Below, in pieces: positions 9,458-16,787 of a stretch of 64,000 bases of DNA (positions are counted from its first letter, which is position 1; each line of letters begins with the position of its first letter). The DNA is from Pseudomonadota bacterium (GTDB lineage Bacteria; Pseudomonadota; Alphaproteobacteria; Micavibrionales; CSBR16-224): NCBI GenBank assembly GCA_013285465.1, contig CP053449.1, positions 1,509,540 through 1,573,539 on the forward strand. The letters run 5' to 3'. The translations under genes and the position numbers were made by a program. The notes under the pieces were generated by a model. That model worked only from the letters and a program-made list of their open reading frames with translations. It searched no databases and had not been told where the DNA came from.

Positions 9458-9961
9458 TTAGACGGGCTGGCGGACTTTACCGTCCAGCATGCCGCGCACA
9501 TAGTTGGAGAGAAATGTCATGCGCGATTCATCCACATCTTCATATTCGATTTCTTCAAAACGCTCGGCAAAATTGAAAAAATCAGCCGGAACCGATGTGG
9601 AGACCTTGGCCAGATGCGCCAGCAATTTGGCTTCCAGCTCACCCAGATCATCATCCTCGCCGATCATGGCTTTCAGCCAATCCCATTCGGTATCATCCAT
9701 AACGCCCCAGGAAATTTCATCCGCCAGCAGGAAGGCCGTAATCGCCTCGATAAACAGCTGGTCATATTCGCGGCATTTGCTGCCGCCGTCAGACACGGCA
9801 TCATTAATGGCAAACAGCATTTCCGCCTCTTCCTGATCAATCGCGCCGTCAGCGACAATGCTGGCGCGCATCATTTCGACTTCATCTACGCTGATATGAT
9901 GGTCTTCCAGAATTTGATGGGCAATATCGAGCAAATCCATCGTCTCGTTTTCATCTGCCAT
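9458..9961 (-). CDS. Acidic TerB-like protein
   Basis: 167 residues, strongly acidic and all-helical in appearance. The segment MMRASIVADGAIDQEEAEML resembles the TerB/DjlA-N helical domain, in which acidic loops can bind divalent metal. No signal or membrane segment. A strong ribosome site (AAGGAGGAAAATC) precedes the ATG at 9961. It converges with the phosphatase gene and lies in the same orientation as the gene at 10001. The precise role is unknown; the TerB link is a pattern impression. Confidence 0.6.
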   Translation of the reverse strand: MADENETMDLLDIAHQILEDHHISVDEVEMMRASIVADGAIDQEEAEMLFAINDAVSDGGSKCREYDQLFIEAITAFLLADEISWGVMDDTEWDWLKAMIGEDDDLGELEAKLLAHLAKVSTSVPADFFNFAERFEEIEYEDVDESRMTFLSNYVRGMLDGKVRQPV

Positions 9962-10000
9962 GATTTTCCTCCTTATAGTCCTTTAAAAAATAATACGATC

Positions 10001-10927
10001 TTACCAAAGATTCGGCTTGTCGGGGCGGTAATTCACCGTAAAGCGGTTTTCAAAGCTGTTGACCGCATGTTTGATCTGGATATGTCTTTGGCGCGCCGCC
10101 TCCAGTTTTTCTGCCCTTCCAGAATGCGCACCTATCGCGTCGCTGGCAAGTGCTGTTTCCGGATTGGCGAGTAAAATATTGAGCTCAATCGCCTCCAGGA
10201 AAGCACCGGCAATGGCAAAACAATCGGCAATCCGTTCAATTCTGCCCGCCTCGCCGCCTTCCGCCGTGAAGTGAAAAGTGTGATGACGCGTCCCCCCCCG
10301 ATGCATCAATGAGGTGCGCGTAATCTCCCCGCTATCGCGGAAAATTGCGGCGATATTCGCGCTATGCTTAACCTGGACAGGCTTTTCCAGCTTATCCATG
10401 ACGGTCTCGACCGTTTTTAAGGTCTCATCATAATTATACAATGTCGCCAGCGCACAACGTTCGACCACATCGGTAAAGGGGGATTTCGTTGTTTCATAAA
10501 CGTTTTTACCGTCGATATAAACAGCCACCCAGTTATTTTCGGTGTTGAAATGTGCGCCATAGAGAGAAACAGCCTGCTGCCACATCGACCGCCATGGCGG
10601 TTTGCGCGTACTCAGCGCCCCTTTCCACATATGGTCTTCCACAACCCGCGCCGCCATGCGCAGCGTGTCACCCATATTTTGTGCACGGATGACGACATTA
10701 TCCGTGACATCCCCTTTCACCAGCCGCAAATAAATGCGGTTGCTGCGGATCACCGTTGGCTCCTCATCACCGCCCTCGGCATCTTGCGGCAGAAAGACGA
10801 TTTTTTCACGCACCAGCGATGTCACAAAATCATTCATATAAGAAAGAACCAAAACAGGTTTGTGCTTGCAGAAAACAGCATGCCACGGCTTTTGAACGGC
10901 GGCAAGAGTTTCCTCTTGATTTTGCAA
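10001..10927 (-). CDS. Conserved-looking hypothetical protein
   Basis: 308 residues from a TTG codon at 10927; the next in-frame ATG is at 10837 (278 residues), and neither has a convincing ribosome site, so the start is uncertain. No membrane segment. A His-rich patch (RGGTRHHTFHF) lies near residue 220. The C-terminal half is helical and charged. No family recognised. It is 39 bp from the next gene on the same strand and diverges from the tRNA-Thr gene, leaving only about 28 bp between the two 5' ends. Confidence 0.6.
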   Translation of the reverse strand: MQNQEETLAAVQKPWHAVFCKHKPVLVLSYMNDFVTSLVREKIVFLPQDAEGGDEEPTVIRSNRIYLRLVKGDVTDNVVIRAQNMGDTLRMAARVVEDHMWKGALSTRKPPWRSMWQQAVSLYGAHFNTENNWVAVYIDGKNVYETTKSPFTDVVERCALATLYNYDETLKTVETVMDKLEKPVQVKHSANIAAIFRDSGEITRTSLMHRGGTRHHTFHFTAEGGEAGRIERIADCFAIAGAFLEAIELNILLANPETALASDAIGAHSGRAEKLEAARQRHIQIKHAVNSFENRFTVNYRPDKPNLW

Positions 10928-10955
10928 AAACTTCCGTATAATCTGCCCATGGTTT

Positions 10956-11030
10956 GCCGCAGTAGCTCAGGGGTAGAGCAACGCATTCGTAATGCGTGGG
11001 TCGGGAGTTCAAATCTCTTCTGCGGCACCA
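10956..11030 (+). tRNA. tRNA-Thr (anticodon CGT)
   Basis: A full cloverleaf can be drawn. The acceptor stem is GCCGCAG/CTGCGGC and the D arm GCTC/GAGC. The anticodon arm is ACGCA/TGCGT with loop TTCGTAA, giving anticodon CGT, which reads ACG. The T arm is GGGAG/CTCTT with loop TTCAAAT. The discriminator is A, followed by an encoded CCA at 11028-11030. It is the left boundary of an accessory region: its 3' half is duplicated at 12786-12831. Confidence 0.95.
10985..11030 (+). repeat. Left copy of 46-bp direct repeat (attL-like, inside tRNA-Thr)
   Basis: This copy runs from the anticodon loop through the T arm to the encoded CCA. It matches 12786-12831 at 45 of 46 positions; the one difference is T at 11008 against C at 12809. 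Confidence 0.9.
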
Positions 11031-11247
11031 TTTCCACATTTCCACCAAAGCCACACCACTCTACTCGCCAATATTTCACTTTAAGATTGAGTCCTGTTGT
11101 AAAATTACAGACTGCTTATTAGGTAATTACTCATATTTACTGATCTTTTATAAAAGAATGATATGCTAATTTAAGCTCGTGCATTTACATGAAATTATAT
11201 GATTGGCTGCCGAGAAATATTTGCACTTACAACTTTCAGGCTCGCGC

Positions 11248-11628
11248 ATGAAGAATTTAATGCCGCTCATAAGGTTAACCGTCCTTTTCGCATCTTACTC
11301 TTTTTCCATTTGGGCAAGCTGGCAATGGATATGTGCGACTTACTTACGCCTTCCGGCAGAAGCGCCTGTTCCTTTGCATTATGGCCTTGTTCTACTGTTA
11401 TTTCTCTTGCCCTTTTTTGTGGCCAATTACTATCTTTGGATGCTTAGCACCGTCCATAGGGAAGTCATTCCCAAACTGTTCCCATGGTTTAAACCTACCT
11501 ATTACAGAATAAGGAATTGTATTGAAAAGAATTTTCCTCGTTTGGGTAAAAATCTGTTCTGGGGACATGAAGATCCTCCCGATAATCTAAATCCAACGCA
11601 AAAACACAACGACAAAAAACCGGAATAA
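11248..11628 (+). CDS. Small membrane protein of the tRNA-Thr element
   Basis: 126 residues from the ATG at 11248; a TTG at 11203 would add 15 residues. Two hydrophobic helices are visible: about 6-25 (with FASYSFSIWASW) and about 40-60 (YGLVLLLFLLPFFVANYYLW). A basic, soluble tail of about 60 residues follows and ends in DDKK-like charge. No family recognised. Base composition is lower in GC than the core genes. It is the only plus-strand gene inside the 46-bp repeats. Confidence 0.5.
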   Translation: MKNLMPLIRLTVLFASYSFSIWASWQWICATYLRLPAEAPVPLHYGLVLLLFLLPFFVANYYLWMLSTVHREVIPKLFPWFKPTYYRIRNCIEKNFPRLGKNLFWGHEDPPDNLNPTQKHNDKKPE

Positions 11629-11704
11629 TGAGCGCTAACAAAAAAGAATATAGTCTAGCAGGACCTTAATAATCCGGTGTTTTTTCCGTCATCGAGAAAC
11701 TGCG

Positions 11705-12337
11705 CTATGTCGCACCAAGCATTGCCGCAAATTCATCTGCACGCGGATTTTTTTCGTGATAACTCTCGAGAAGTTCTCTAATGCGGCGGATCGGGCGCTC
11801 TGTAGCCGGAATATCAAAAAGAAAGAATTCCTTGTTAGGATTAAGCGTACCGCACATTAATTTCCGCATTTCCGGAGTGTGAATGCTAACATGAATATCT
11901 ACAAATTTATCATCTGATGACGGTGGACGCGGCGCCAATTCCACACCTCTAATTTCAAAATAAGGAAGGGATATGGAGCGCTTCTTTGGAGCTGTTTTGC
12001 CATCCAAGCCATACTCCATATAGTTATACTTTAACACGCGCTCATAAAATTCGTAGGAAATATCATAACCACCGCGGCCAGAAACATAACGGTGTGCGAT
12101 AAGCAATGATGCCGCAACCACAGCCACTACAATATAAGCAAAGTTCTCGTCCAGATCGATGCGCAAGAAAAACATTAATAGAACAATCAAGACAATAGAT
12201 GCGGCAGGCCAAACGGCTCCTATGATAAACACGCTTCGGGGACTCCGTCTTCTCGGACTATCCGGACTGGGCTTCAGAATAAAAAGCGGTTGATCATGTC
12301 CCCCCTCTGACTCTAAATTTCTATTGTTGATCATCAC
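11705..12337 (-). CDS. Two-helix membrane protein with cytoplasmic C-domain
   Basis: 210 residues. A Pro/Arg/Ser-rich N-terminus is followed by two adjacent membrane helices (about 38-60 and 68-84) and a C-terminal domain of about 120 residues. That domain holds beta-like strands (ISYEFYERVLKYNYMEYGL, then ISLPYFEIRGVELAP), similar in layout to bacterial PH-domain membrane proteins. Not assigned. Its start overlaps the 3' end of the gene at 12321-12530 by 17 bp, so the two are translationally coupled. Confidence 0.6.
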   Translation of the reverse strand: MMINNRNLESEGGHDQPLFILKPSPDSPRRRSPRSVFIIGAVWPAASIVLIVLLMFFLRIDLDENFAYIVVAVVAASLLIAHRYVSGRGGYDISYEFYERVLKYNYMEYGLDGKTAPKKRSISLPYFEIRGVELAPRPPSSDDKFVDIHVSIHTPEMRKLMCGTLNPNKEFFLFDIPATERPIRRIRELLESYHEKNPRADEFAAMLGAT

Positions 12338-12530
12338 GCCCTCCTGCCTCTGAATTTCTGGCCTTGCTCTGCAAAATCAAACGCAGAATTACAAGCACCA
12401 CAGAACCGAGAATAAGAACAACTACCAATGTAGGCTGTTGTCTGGATGGTATATAACCAAAAGCAAATAACCCGCCGAATACAAAAATAATTATAAATAT
12501 ATCAATGAATGTAAGTAATGTTTTACGCAT
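12321..12530 (-). CDS. Small two-helix membrane protein
   Basis: 69 residues. Two hydrophobic stretches (about 7-25 and 34-52) are separated by a short loop (GYIPSRQQPT), with a charged tail (SKARNSEAGGRDDQQ). It is the first gene of a coupled pair with the protein at 11705-12337, overlapping it by 17 bp. A purine-rich GGAGGG ribosome site lies upstream of the ATG at 12530. No family recognised. Confidence 0.55.
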   Translation of the reverse strand: MRKTLLTFIDIFIIIFVFGGLFAFGYIPSRQQPTLVVVLILGSVVLVILRLILQSKARNSEAGGRDDQQ

Positions 12531-12860
12531 TTATGTCCCTCCACACGACGATTATAAGCTCAATAATACAGTTCATAAAGCCTCTATATCAAAGTCATAA
12601 TGCTACACATTACGATTTATTGTAATAAGGCAGTAATAAGGTTGGAAGGTATTGTCTGGTATAAATAGATATTTAAACAGCCGCTCAGGTGACGCGCTAA
12701 GAAGCCAAATAACACAAGAAACAGCGTGATTTTTTATTACTGCATCTTAATAGGTATTTGCCAATATTGCATTAGCCATAAAATAATTCGTAATGCGTGG
12801 GTCGGGAGCTCAAATCTCTTCTGCGGCACCACTTCTTTTATCTTTAAATCATCGCACAGG
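12531..12860. other. 330-bp AT-rich gap at the right end of the tRNA element
   Basis: No gene seen. It holds the upstream region of the small membrane-protein pair (to about 12700), the right 46-bp repeat (12786-12831), and 29 bp to the stop of the FecR gene. Apparent reading frames across 12726-13055 only translate the tRNA copy. Confidence 0.7.
12786..12831 (+). repeat. Right copy of 46-bp direct repeat (attR-like tRNA-Thr 3' fragment)
   Basis: A 3'-half tRNA-Thr duplicate with anticodon loop, T arm and CCA but no acceptor 5' strand or D arm, so it is not a functional tRNA. One mismatch to 10985-11030. It marks the right edge of the small element. Confidence 0.9.
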
Positions 12861-14678
12861 TTACTGATAGCAAAAAGCCGGTTTCAATCTGAAAGCCGTG
12901 ATGCGCTTTTTCTCGACATGCGTCGCGGTAACACGCCATGTATCCGGCATCTCATCCGCATATGTGGAGACAAAAATTGTATCTTTCCCCGCCCCCGGCA
13001 AATCAGCTTCCGTTTCCAGATAAGCCAGAACTTCACAGCTATTGCCTTCGCATAAAGTGCATTTAATGTCAAAACGTGTTGGTCGTTGTTTGTTGCCGTC
13101 AAGCCACTCTTTCAAAGGTCTGTTCTGACGATTTTTTTCAAGCATGCTTTTTTGAACGCCACCGACAGCCGCATTCAAAAGCGTTTCATCATTCCATTGC
13201 AGTGCTTTAATAAATTTCTCGGCAGCCGCTTCAGCCGCTTTCATTTTAACCTTATCATTCGTTACAATCTGTGCCTTGGTAACGCCACCGGAAGCTTTGA
13301 GTGGCAACAACAGCTCACTATAGGAGGCGTTTGCAGTCGCCAGCGTTTCAGCAAGACCATCGCCTGTAGAGGCCAGAATTTTGCTCCAATCAGATTTTTC
13401 TAAAGGCCACTCGGCACTCAGAATACCATTCGAAAATCTCCGTGATGTGCGCGGGGTTAGCGTGGTCTGTTGGCCGCCGGCATCCACAAAAGCATCGCCA
13501 TGATCAAGGTGATAATCTGTTGTGGCGGTATCAGGATTATAAGTGATGGCGACTTCCGTGCCACGAATACCGCATAATGAAGTGCCGGTTCTAACATTAA
13601 AAGAACTGCGGTAGCCCCAATTTCTGACAAAGCCCCGAACCGTTCCCCTGATTAAATCCAGAGTGCTTTGAGGTGGTCTTTGCATGCCTTTTATAAAGCG
13701 GGTCATTTTCACCTGAGAATCGCTACCGATATTAATGATGGCGCGTCCGGCCTGTCCCTCACTATAAGCCGTATCAAAAACAATACGGGCACGCCCTTCC
13801 GATCCCGTGCGTAGCTCATCACTCATGCGCAACTGGTATCCTCTTTTCACCTGCTTCCAGCGATTGCCTCGGCCACCCGGAAGAACCTCAACACTTTTGT
13901 GTGTGCGTGATACGACCGCAACCACATCAGTGGATGCCCGCTCTGTGCCTATCGCAAGATTATCAAGGTCACGATCAGCTTGCCGCTTTTTCTCAAGCTC
14001 TGCCTCTAGCTCTGCTATGTGGACGCCTAGACTTGGAATACTGTCATAGAAATCCACCAGATTATTATAAGCATTCGTATGTGCATCATAGGTTAAAATA
14101 CCATGCGCCTTTAATATCGGATATCCGGGAAGATAGCGGGCATAGCAAGTCTCAAGATCTTTAATCGCATTTGTGTTCTCATCCTTTAGCTCTTGCGCTT
14201 GCCGACCATAATTACCTGTCGTTTTATTTTGCACTCGGCTGTTCAGCTCATCCAGCGCATCACGCGACTCTATGGCTTTTTTCCGGTATGTACCGCAAGT
14301 TGAAGTGCTTTTAAGGCCGTTCTGTGCCTGATCCAGCTCACGAAAAAACTTGGCTTCTTCAATCTCTTTGATCAGATCCGCTATAGAGGTTTTTCCGGAT
14401 TGCGCTGCGCTTTCAGCATCTTTTGTGACCACAAGCTCTTCGCTATATTGTAAACGGTCCGTGTTGCCACGCAAGAAATCCTGCGTCTCTTTGCGTTTCG
14501 CGCGCGCTGCTTTTTCTGCTTTTTTAAGGCATGCCTCATCTTTTCCACATTCTTTAATGATTTTAATGCGCTGATTATAGTAATCTTCGCCGCTTTGCGC
14601 CTGCACAACAGAGGGCATAAGCATGACGCATAGCGCAATTATGCTTACAAAAATCGAAAGGATATAATCCTGCTTCAT
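12861..14678 (-). CDS. Exported FecR-domain protein
   Basis: 605 residues. A signal peptide (about 1-27, ending VVQAQ) is followed by a Lys/Glu-rich helical region (30-250) with paired Cys (ECGKDEACLKKAEK). A FecR-type domain follows at about 255-415: LRMSDELRTGSEGRARIVF, DLIRGTVRGFV, then the signature FNVRTGTSLCGIRGTEV. The 190-residue C-terminal region holds more Cys (CTLCEGNSC). Stand-alone exported FecR proteins are thought to be envelope sensors or scaffolds, not the sigma regulator FecR itself. It lies in the accessory region and is followed on the same strand 36 bp upstream by another exported protein, so the two probably form one operon. Confidence 0.75.
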   Translation of the reverse strand: MKQDYILSIFVSIIALCVMLMPSVVQAQSGEDYYNQRIKIIKECGKDEACLKKAEKAARAKRKETQDFLRGNTDRLQYSEELVVTKDAESAAQSGKTSIADLIKEIEEAKFFRELDQAQNGLKSTSTCGTYRKKAIESRDALDELNSRVQNKTTGNYGRQAQELKDENTNAIKDLETCYARYLPGYPILKAHGILTYDAHTNAYNNLVDFYDSIPSLGVHIAELEAELEKKRQADRDLDNLAIGTERASTDVVAVVSRTHKSVEVLPGGRGNRWKQVKRGYQLRMSDELRTGSEGRARIVFDTAYSEGQAGRAIINIGSDSQVKMTRFIKGMQRPPQSTLDLIRGTVRGFVRNWGYRSSFNVRTGTSLCGIRGTEVAITYNPDTATTDYHLDHGDAFVDAGGQQTTLTPRTSRRFSNGILSAEWPLEKSDWSKILASTGDGLAETLATANASYSELLLPLKASGGVTKAQIVTNDKVKMKAAEAAAEKFIKALQWNDETLLNAAVGGVQKSMLEKNRQNRPLKEWLDGNKQRPTRFDIKCTLCEGNSCEVLAYLETEADLPGAGKDTIFVSTYADEMPDTWRVTATHVEKKRITAFRLKPAFCYQ

Positions 14679-14714
14679 AATATACTCACAAATTTAATAC
14701 TGGTTGGTCGCCCG

Positions 14715-15452
14715 TTATTGGCATGCAAATTGTCCCGGCATATAAATCAAGCCGCTCTTCCAATCTTCATCACGCCCCATCGTCATTGGGTACATATAAT
14801 TCTGCGGAGCGCAATAAGTGCCGAGTATCACTTTATCATTCCCTCGACACTCACAAGTTCTTACTGCCGGAGCAGCTTTCTGTGTCGCTTCCACTTTTCC
14901 GGTCAAAGCATCTCTACCTTCTGCGCGGGAGCGATTGACAGTCAAGCCTGACGGTTTCTGTTTTGAATGACTTTGTTGCTGGCTTCCACTGTTGCCCGCG
15001 CTCCCCTGATTTCTTCCAATCAACTGATCCTGATAAGCCTCCTGCGCAGCATCTTGTTTTGCACGTTGCTGCGCCTCTTGTCGTTGACGTATTTGCATCT
15101 GGCGTTGCATGTCTGCATAGGGGTCATTTTGCGGCTGCGCTACAGGCTGCGCGGGTTGTGAATTAAACGGTTTATATTTCTGCTCAAAATTCTTATTATT
15201 TGCTTCAATCTCTTGCAAGAGCTGTTTTGTTTCCTGATTTTTACGCAGCCGCTCGTTTTCAGCATCTCTTTGTGCTTTTTTTTGAAGTTCTTCTTTATAG
15301 CTCTTATCGACGCTTTCAAAAACAGCATCCCATCTCGGATCATCCAAGCCCACTTTACCGTCTGCGCTTTGCGCGTAAACGGCTTGTGGAAAAGAGACTG
15401 TATTCATTGAGAGAAGGCTCAAAAAAAGCACCAAGAAAAAAGTCTGTTTCAC
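14715..15452 (-). CDS. Secreted Gln-rich protein with Cys C-terminal domain
   Basis: 245 residues. A signal peptide (about 1-27, ending VYAQS) is followed by a helical, charged region (35-95), a Gln-rich low-complexity stretch (about 96-165, with MQRQMQIRQRQEAQQRAKQD), and a C-terminal segment with four Cys (CEC, YCAP, FACQ). It precedes the FecR-domain gene in the same direction and ends 36 bp before it. No family recognised. The two exported proteins together suggest an envelope function; that is inference. Confidence 0.6.
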   Translation of the reverse strand: MKQTFFLVLFLSLLSMNTVSFPQAVYAQSADGKVGLDDPRWDAVFESVDKSYKEELQKKAQRDAENERLRKNQETKQLLQEIEANNKNFEQKYKPFNSQPAQPVAQPQNDPYADMQRQMQIRQRQEAQQRAKQDAAQEAYQDQLIGRNQGSAGNSGSQQQSHSKQKPSGLTVNRSRAEGRDALTGKVEATQKAAPAVRTCECRGNDKVILGTYCAPQNYMYPMTMGRDEDWKSGLIYMPGQFACQ

Positions 15453-15576
15453 AACGGAAATTCCTTATAATTATAAAATCAATGACAAACAGATTGTTTT
15501 TATACCATAACTAATTTATTGATGTCACGAATGTTTTCTGGCTTTATGCAACCTCCCCCAAGTGAGGAAAGGAAAG

Positions 15577-15774
15577 ATGATGAAGACAAAGATAATAGCC
15601 TTAGCGCTTATTGTCATTGCATTGGGTTTGGCGCTCTTCCTGTTTCGCAATGCCGCACATCAAACGCAAAACAGCAATTCCATTGAACGCGGATTAAATG
15701 CGAAAAACGCCGCTGCGGAAAGACAAAACGCTGTTCCCGTCAGACCTGCCCAGCCCGGTAACAGGGCAAGGTAG
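15577..15774 (+). CDS. Small single-helix membrane protein
   Basis: 65 residues from the ATG at 15577, preceded by a purine-rich site (GAGGAAAGGAAAG); the ATG at 15580 is equally possible. One hydrophobic helix (about 5-23, IIALALIVIALGLALFLF) is followed by a 40-residue polar tail rich in Asn, Arg and Pro. Could equally be a long signal peptide. It diverges from the secreted Gln-rich protein. No family recognised. Confidence 0.5.
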   Translation: MMKTKIIALALIVIALGLALFLFRNAAHQTQNSNSIERGLNAKNAAAERQNAVPVRPAQPGNRAR

Positions 15775-15881
15775 TCAACAGCATAAATTCCTACTGCACA
15801 TTTTTTATTGCTGAATATTGCAGCATAGGACAATTTATAGTATGTTAAATGCTAAAATCGTAACAATGGATTACAGTCACT

Positions 15882-16340
15882 ATGTCCGACACGGATTGGA
15901 ATTATCGCGTCATTTGGGCCTCCACCAAAGGCGATGTTGAAAAATTGCGGGAGGCTCTGGAGAACGGCGCCGACTGCGATGCCCAAGATTATCTGGGCAC
16001 AACAGCCATCATATGGGCGGCCTATAACGGCCATGCCGATTGCGTCAAAATTCTTATCGAAGCCAATGCCGACATCAACGGGAAAGACAGTCTGGGCAGA
16101 ACAGCCTCATTCTGGGCGGCAAGCGAAGGGCATAAGGATTGCCTGCGGCATCTTGTTGCCGCACATGCGGATATTACTATCGCCGATTCAGGCGGTAATA
16201 CCGCCTTATCCAGCGCCTTAAAACAAGAACACGCCGATTGCGCCGCGCTTTTACGACACGCTTTAGACATCTCCGGCATCAAATCAGACCAACATCAAAA
16301 CTTGCGCCGTTATATAAAGTCAAACAAGCCCGCACCTTAA
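15882..16340 (+). CDS. Ankyrin repeat protein
   Basis: 152 residues with about four ankyrin repeats. Helix-loop signatures recur: GDVEKLREALENGAD, GTTAIIWAAYNGHADCVKIL, GRTASFWAASEGHKDCLRHL, GNTALSSALKQEHADCAALL. No signal or membrane segment, so it is probably a cytosolic protein-binding scaffold. No good ribosome site is visible ahead of the ATG. It is 209 bp upstream of the MNIO operon on the same strand, but a candidate promoter lies between them, so co-transcription is doubtful. Confidence 0.8.
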   Translation: MSDTDWNYRVIWASTKGDVEKLREALENGADCDAQDYLGTTAIIWAAYNGHADCVKILIEANADINGKDSLGRTASFWAASEGHKDCLRHLVAAHADITIADSGGNTALSSALKQEHADCAALLRHALDISGIKSDQHQNLRRYIKSNKPAP

Positions 16341-16421
16341 GTTCTCTTATACAACTATTGAATGTCGAACATTTTTTTTACGATGCTTTTAAATGGGCGG
16401 ACTGCGTTCACCGTCGTCCAA

Positions 16422-16450
16422 TTGTTAAATTATGCCAAACATGATAAAAT
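16422..16450 (+). promoter_or_regulatory. Candidate promoter of the MNIO operon
   Basis: TTGTTA (16422-16427), exact 17-bp spacer, TAAAAT (16445-16450), 100 bp before the precursor start. Inference from spacing and match; no other strong candidate was seen in the 209-bp gap. Confidence 0.45.
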
Positions 16451-16517
16451 TAGGATTGTATTGGCAAAATGGTTTCAGCGGTTTTTCTTAAGAGTTTTAC
16501 GCGTTGGATCATCCTAA

Positions 16518-16531
16518 ATTATGCGCATAAT
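16518..16531. promoter_or_regulatory. 14-bp perfect palindrome ahead of the MNIO operon
   Basis: ATTATGCGCATAAT reads the same on both strands. It lies 4 bp upstream of the AGGAG ribosome site of the precursor gene and about 68 bp downstream of the candidate -10 element, so it falls in the leader. It may be an operator for a dimeric regulator. No regulator gene lies in the operon. Confidence 0.35.
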
Positions 16532-16549
16532 GCATAGGAGTGACGGCAA

Positions 16550-16780
16550 ATGAGCGACGAAAAAATGAACCTTGAAGAACAATCTGAACATGAAGAAAAT
16601 ACAGTACCTTCCGAAAGTACTCCATCAAGAAAAAAGAAATGGAAATTCTATATTGCTCTTGCCGTATTCGCAGGGGTATCTCTTGCACTCGCCTATATGA
16701 GTAAAAAATTTTCAACTCCACCTCCTAGCATCCATCATACGACACTAGGGGGTGGCTGCCCCACCTGCGGATTAGGATGA
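16550..16780 (+). CDS. Putative membrane-anchored MNIO substrate peptide (RiPP precursor)
   Basis: 76 residues with three parts: an acidic leader (1-26), a Lys-rich stop (RKKKWK) and one membrane helix (about 32-50), then a short tail ending IHHTTLGGGCPTCGLG with Cys70 and Cys73. The Gly-flanked CxxC at the very C-terminus, together with a DUF692-type enzyme gene 7 bp downstream, marks it as the likely modified peptide. Positive charge before the helix predicts N-in/C-out, so the Cys motif would end up in the periplasm. There is a good ribosome site (AGGAG, 16536-16540). No known precursor family (MbnA, BufA, TglA) is matched in full. The role is inferred from context and motif. Confidence 0.65.
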   Translation: MSDEKMNLEEQSEHEENTVPSESTPSRKKKWKFYIALAVFAGVSLALAYMSKKFSTPPPSIHHTTLGGGCPTCGLG

Positions 16781-16787
16781 AGCTTAA

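Larger units (their letters stand above)
10985..12831. mobile_element. Small tRNA-Thr-integrated element or island remnant, no integrase
   Basis: A 46-bp direct repeat of the tRNA 3' half (anticodon loop to CCA) brackets about 1.8 kb. This is the usual footprint of a tyrosine-integrase element that restores the tRNA on one side. The interior is AT-rich compared with neighbours and holds three small genes for membrane proteins (11248, 11705, 12321) and no recombinase, replication or packaging gene. It may be a decayed island, or a satellite that borrows an integrase from elsewhere. The attachment interpretation is inference from the repeat. Confidence 0.75.

Noticed and set aside
12786-12831. 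Second tRNA-Thr gene
   Set aside because: Only the 3' half is present (no D arm, no 5' acceptor strand), so it is an attachment-type duplicate and not a functional tRNA.
12726-13055. Plus-strand reading frame across the right end of the tRNA element
   Set aside because: It translates the duplicated tRNA fragment and then antisense of the FecR gene; no ribosome site or coding character.
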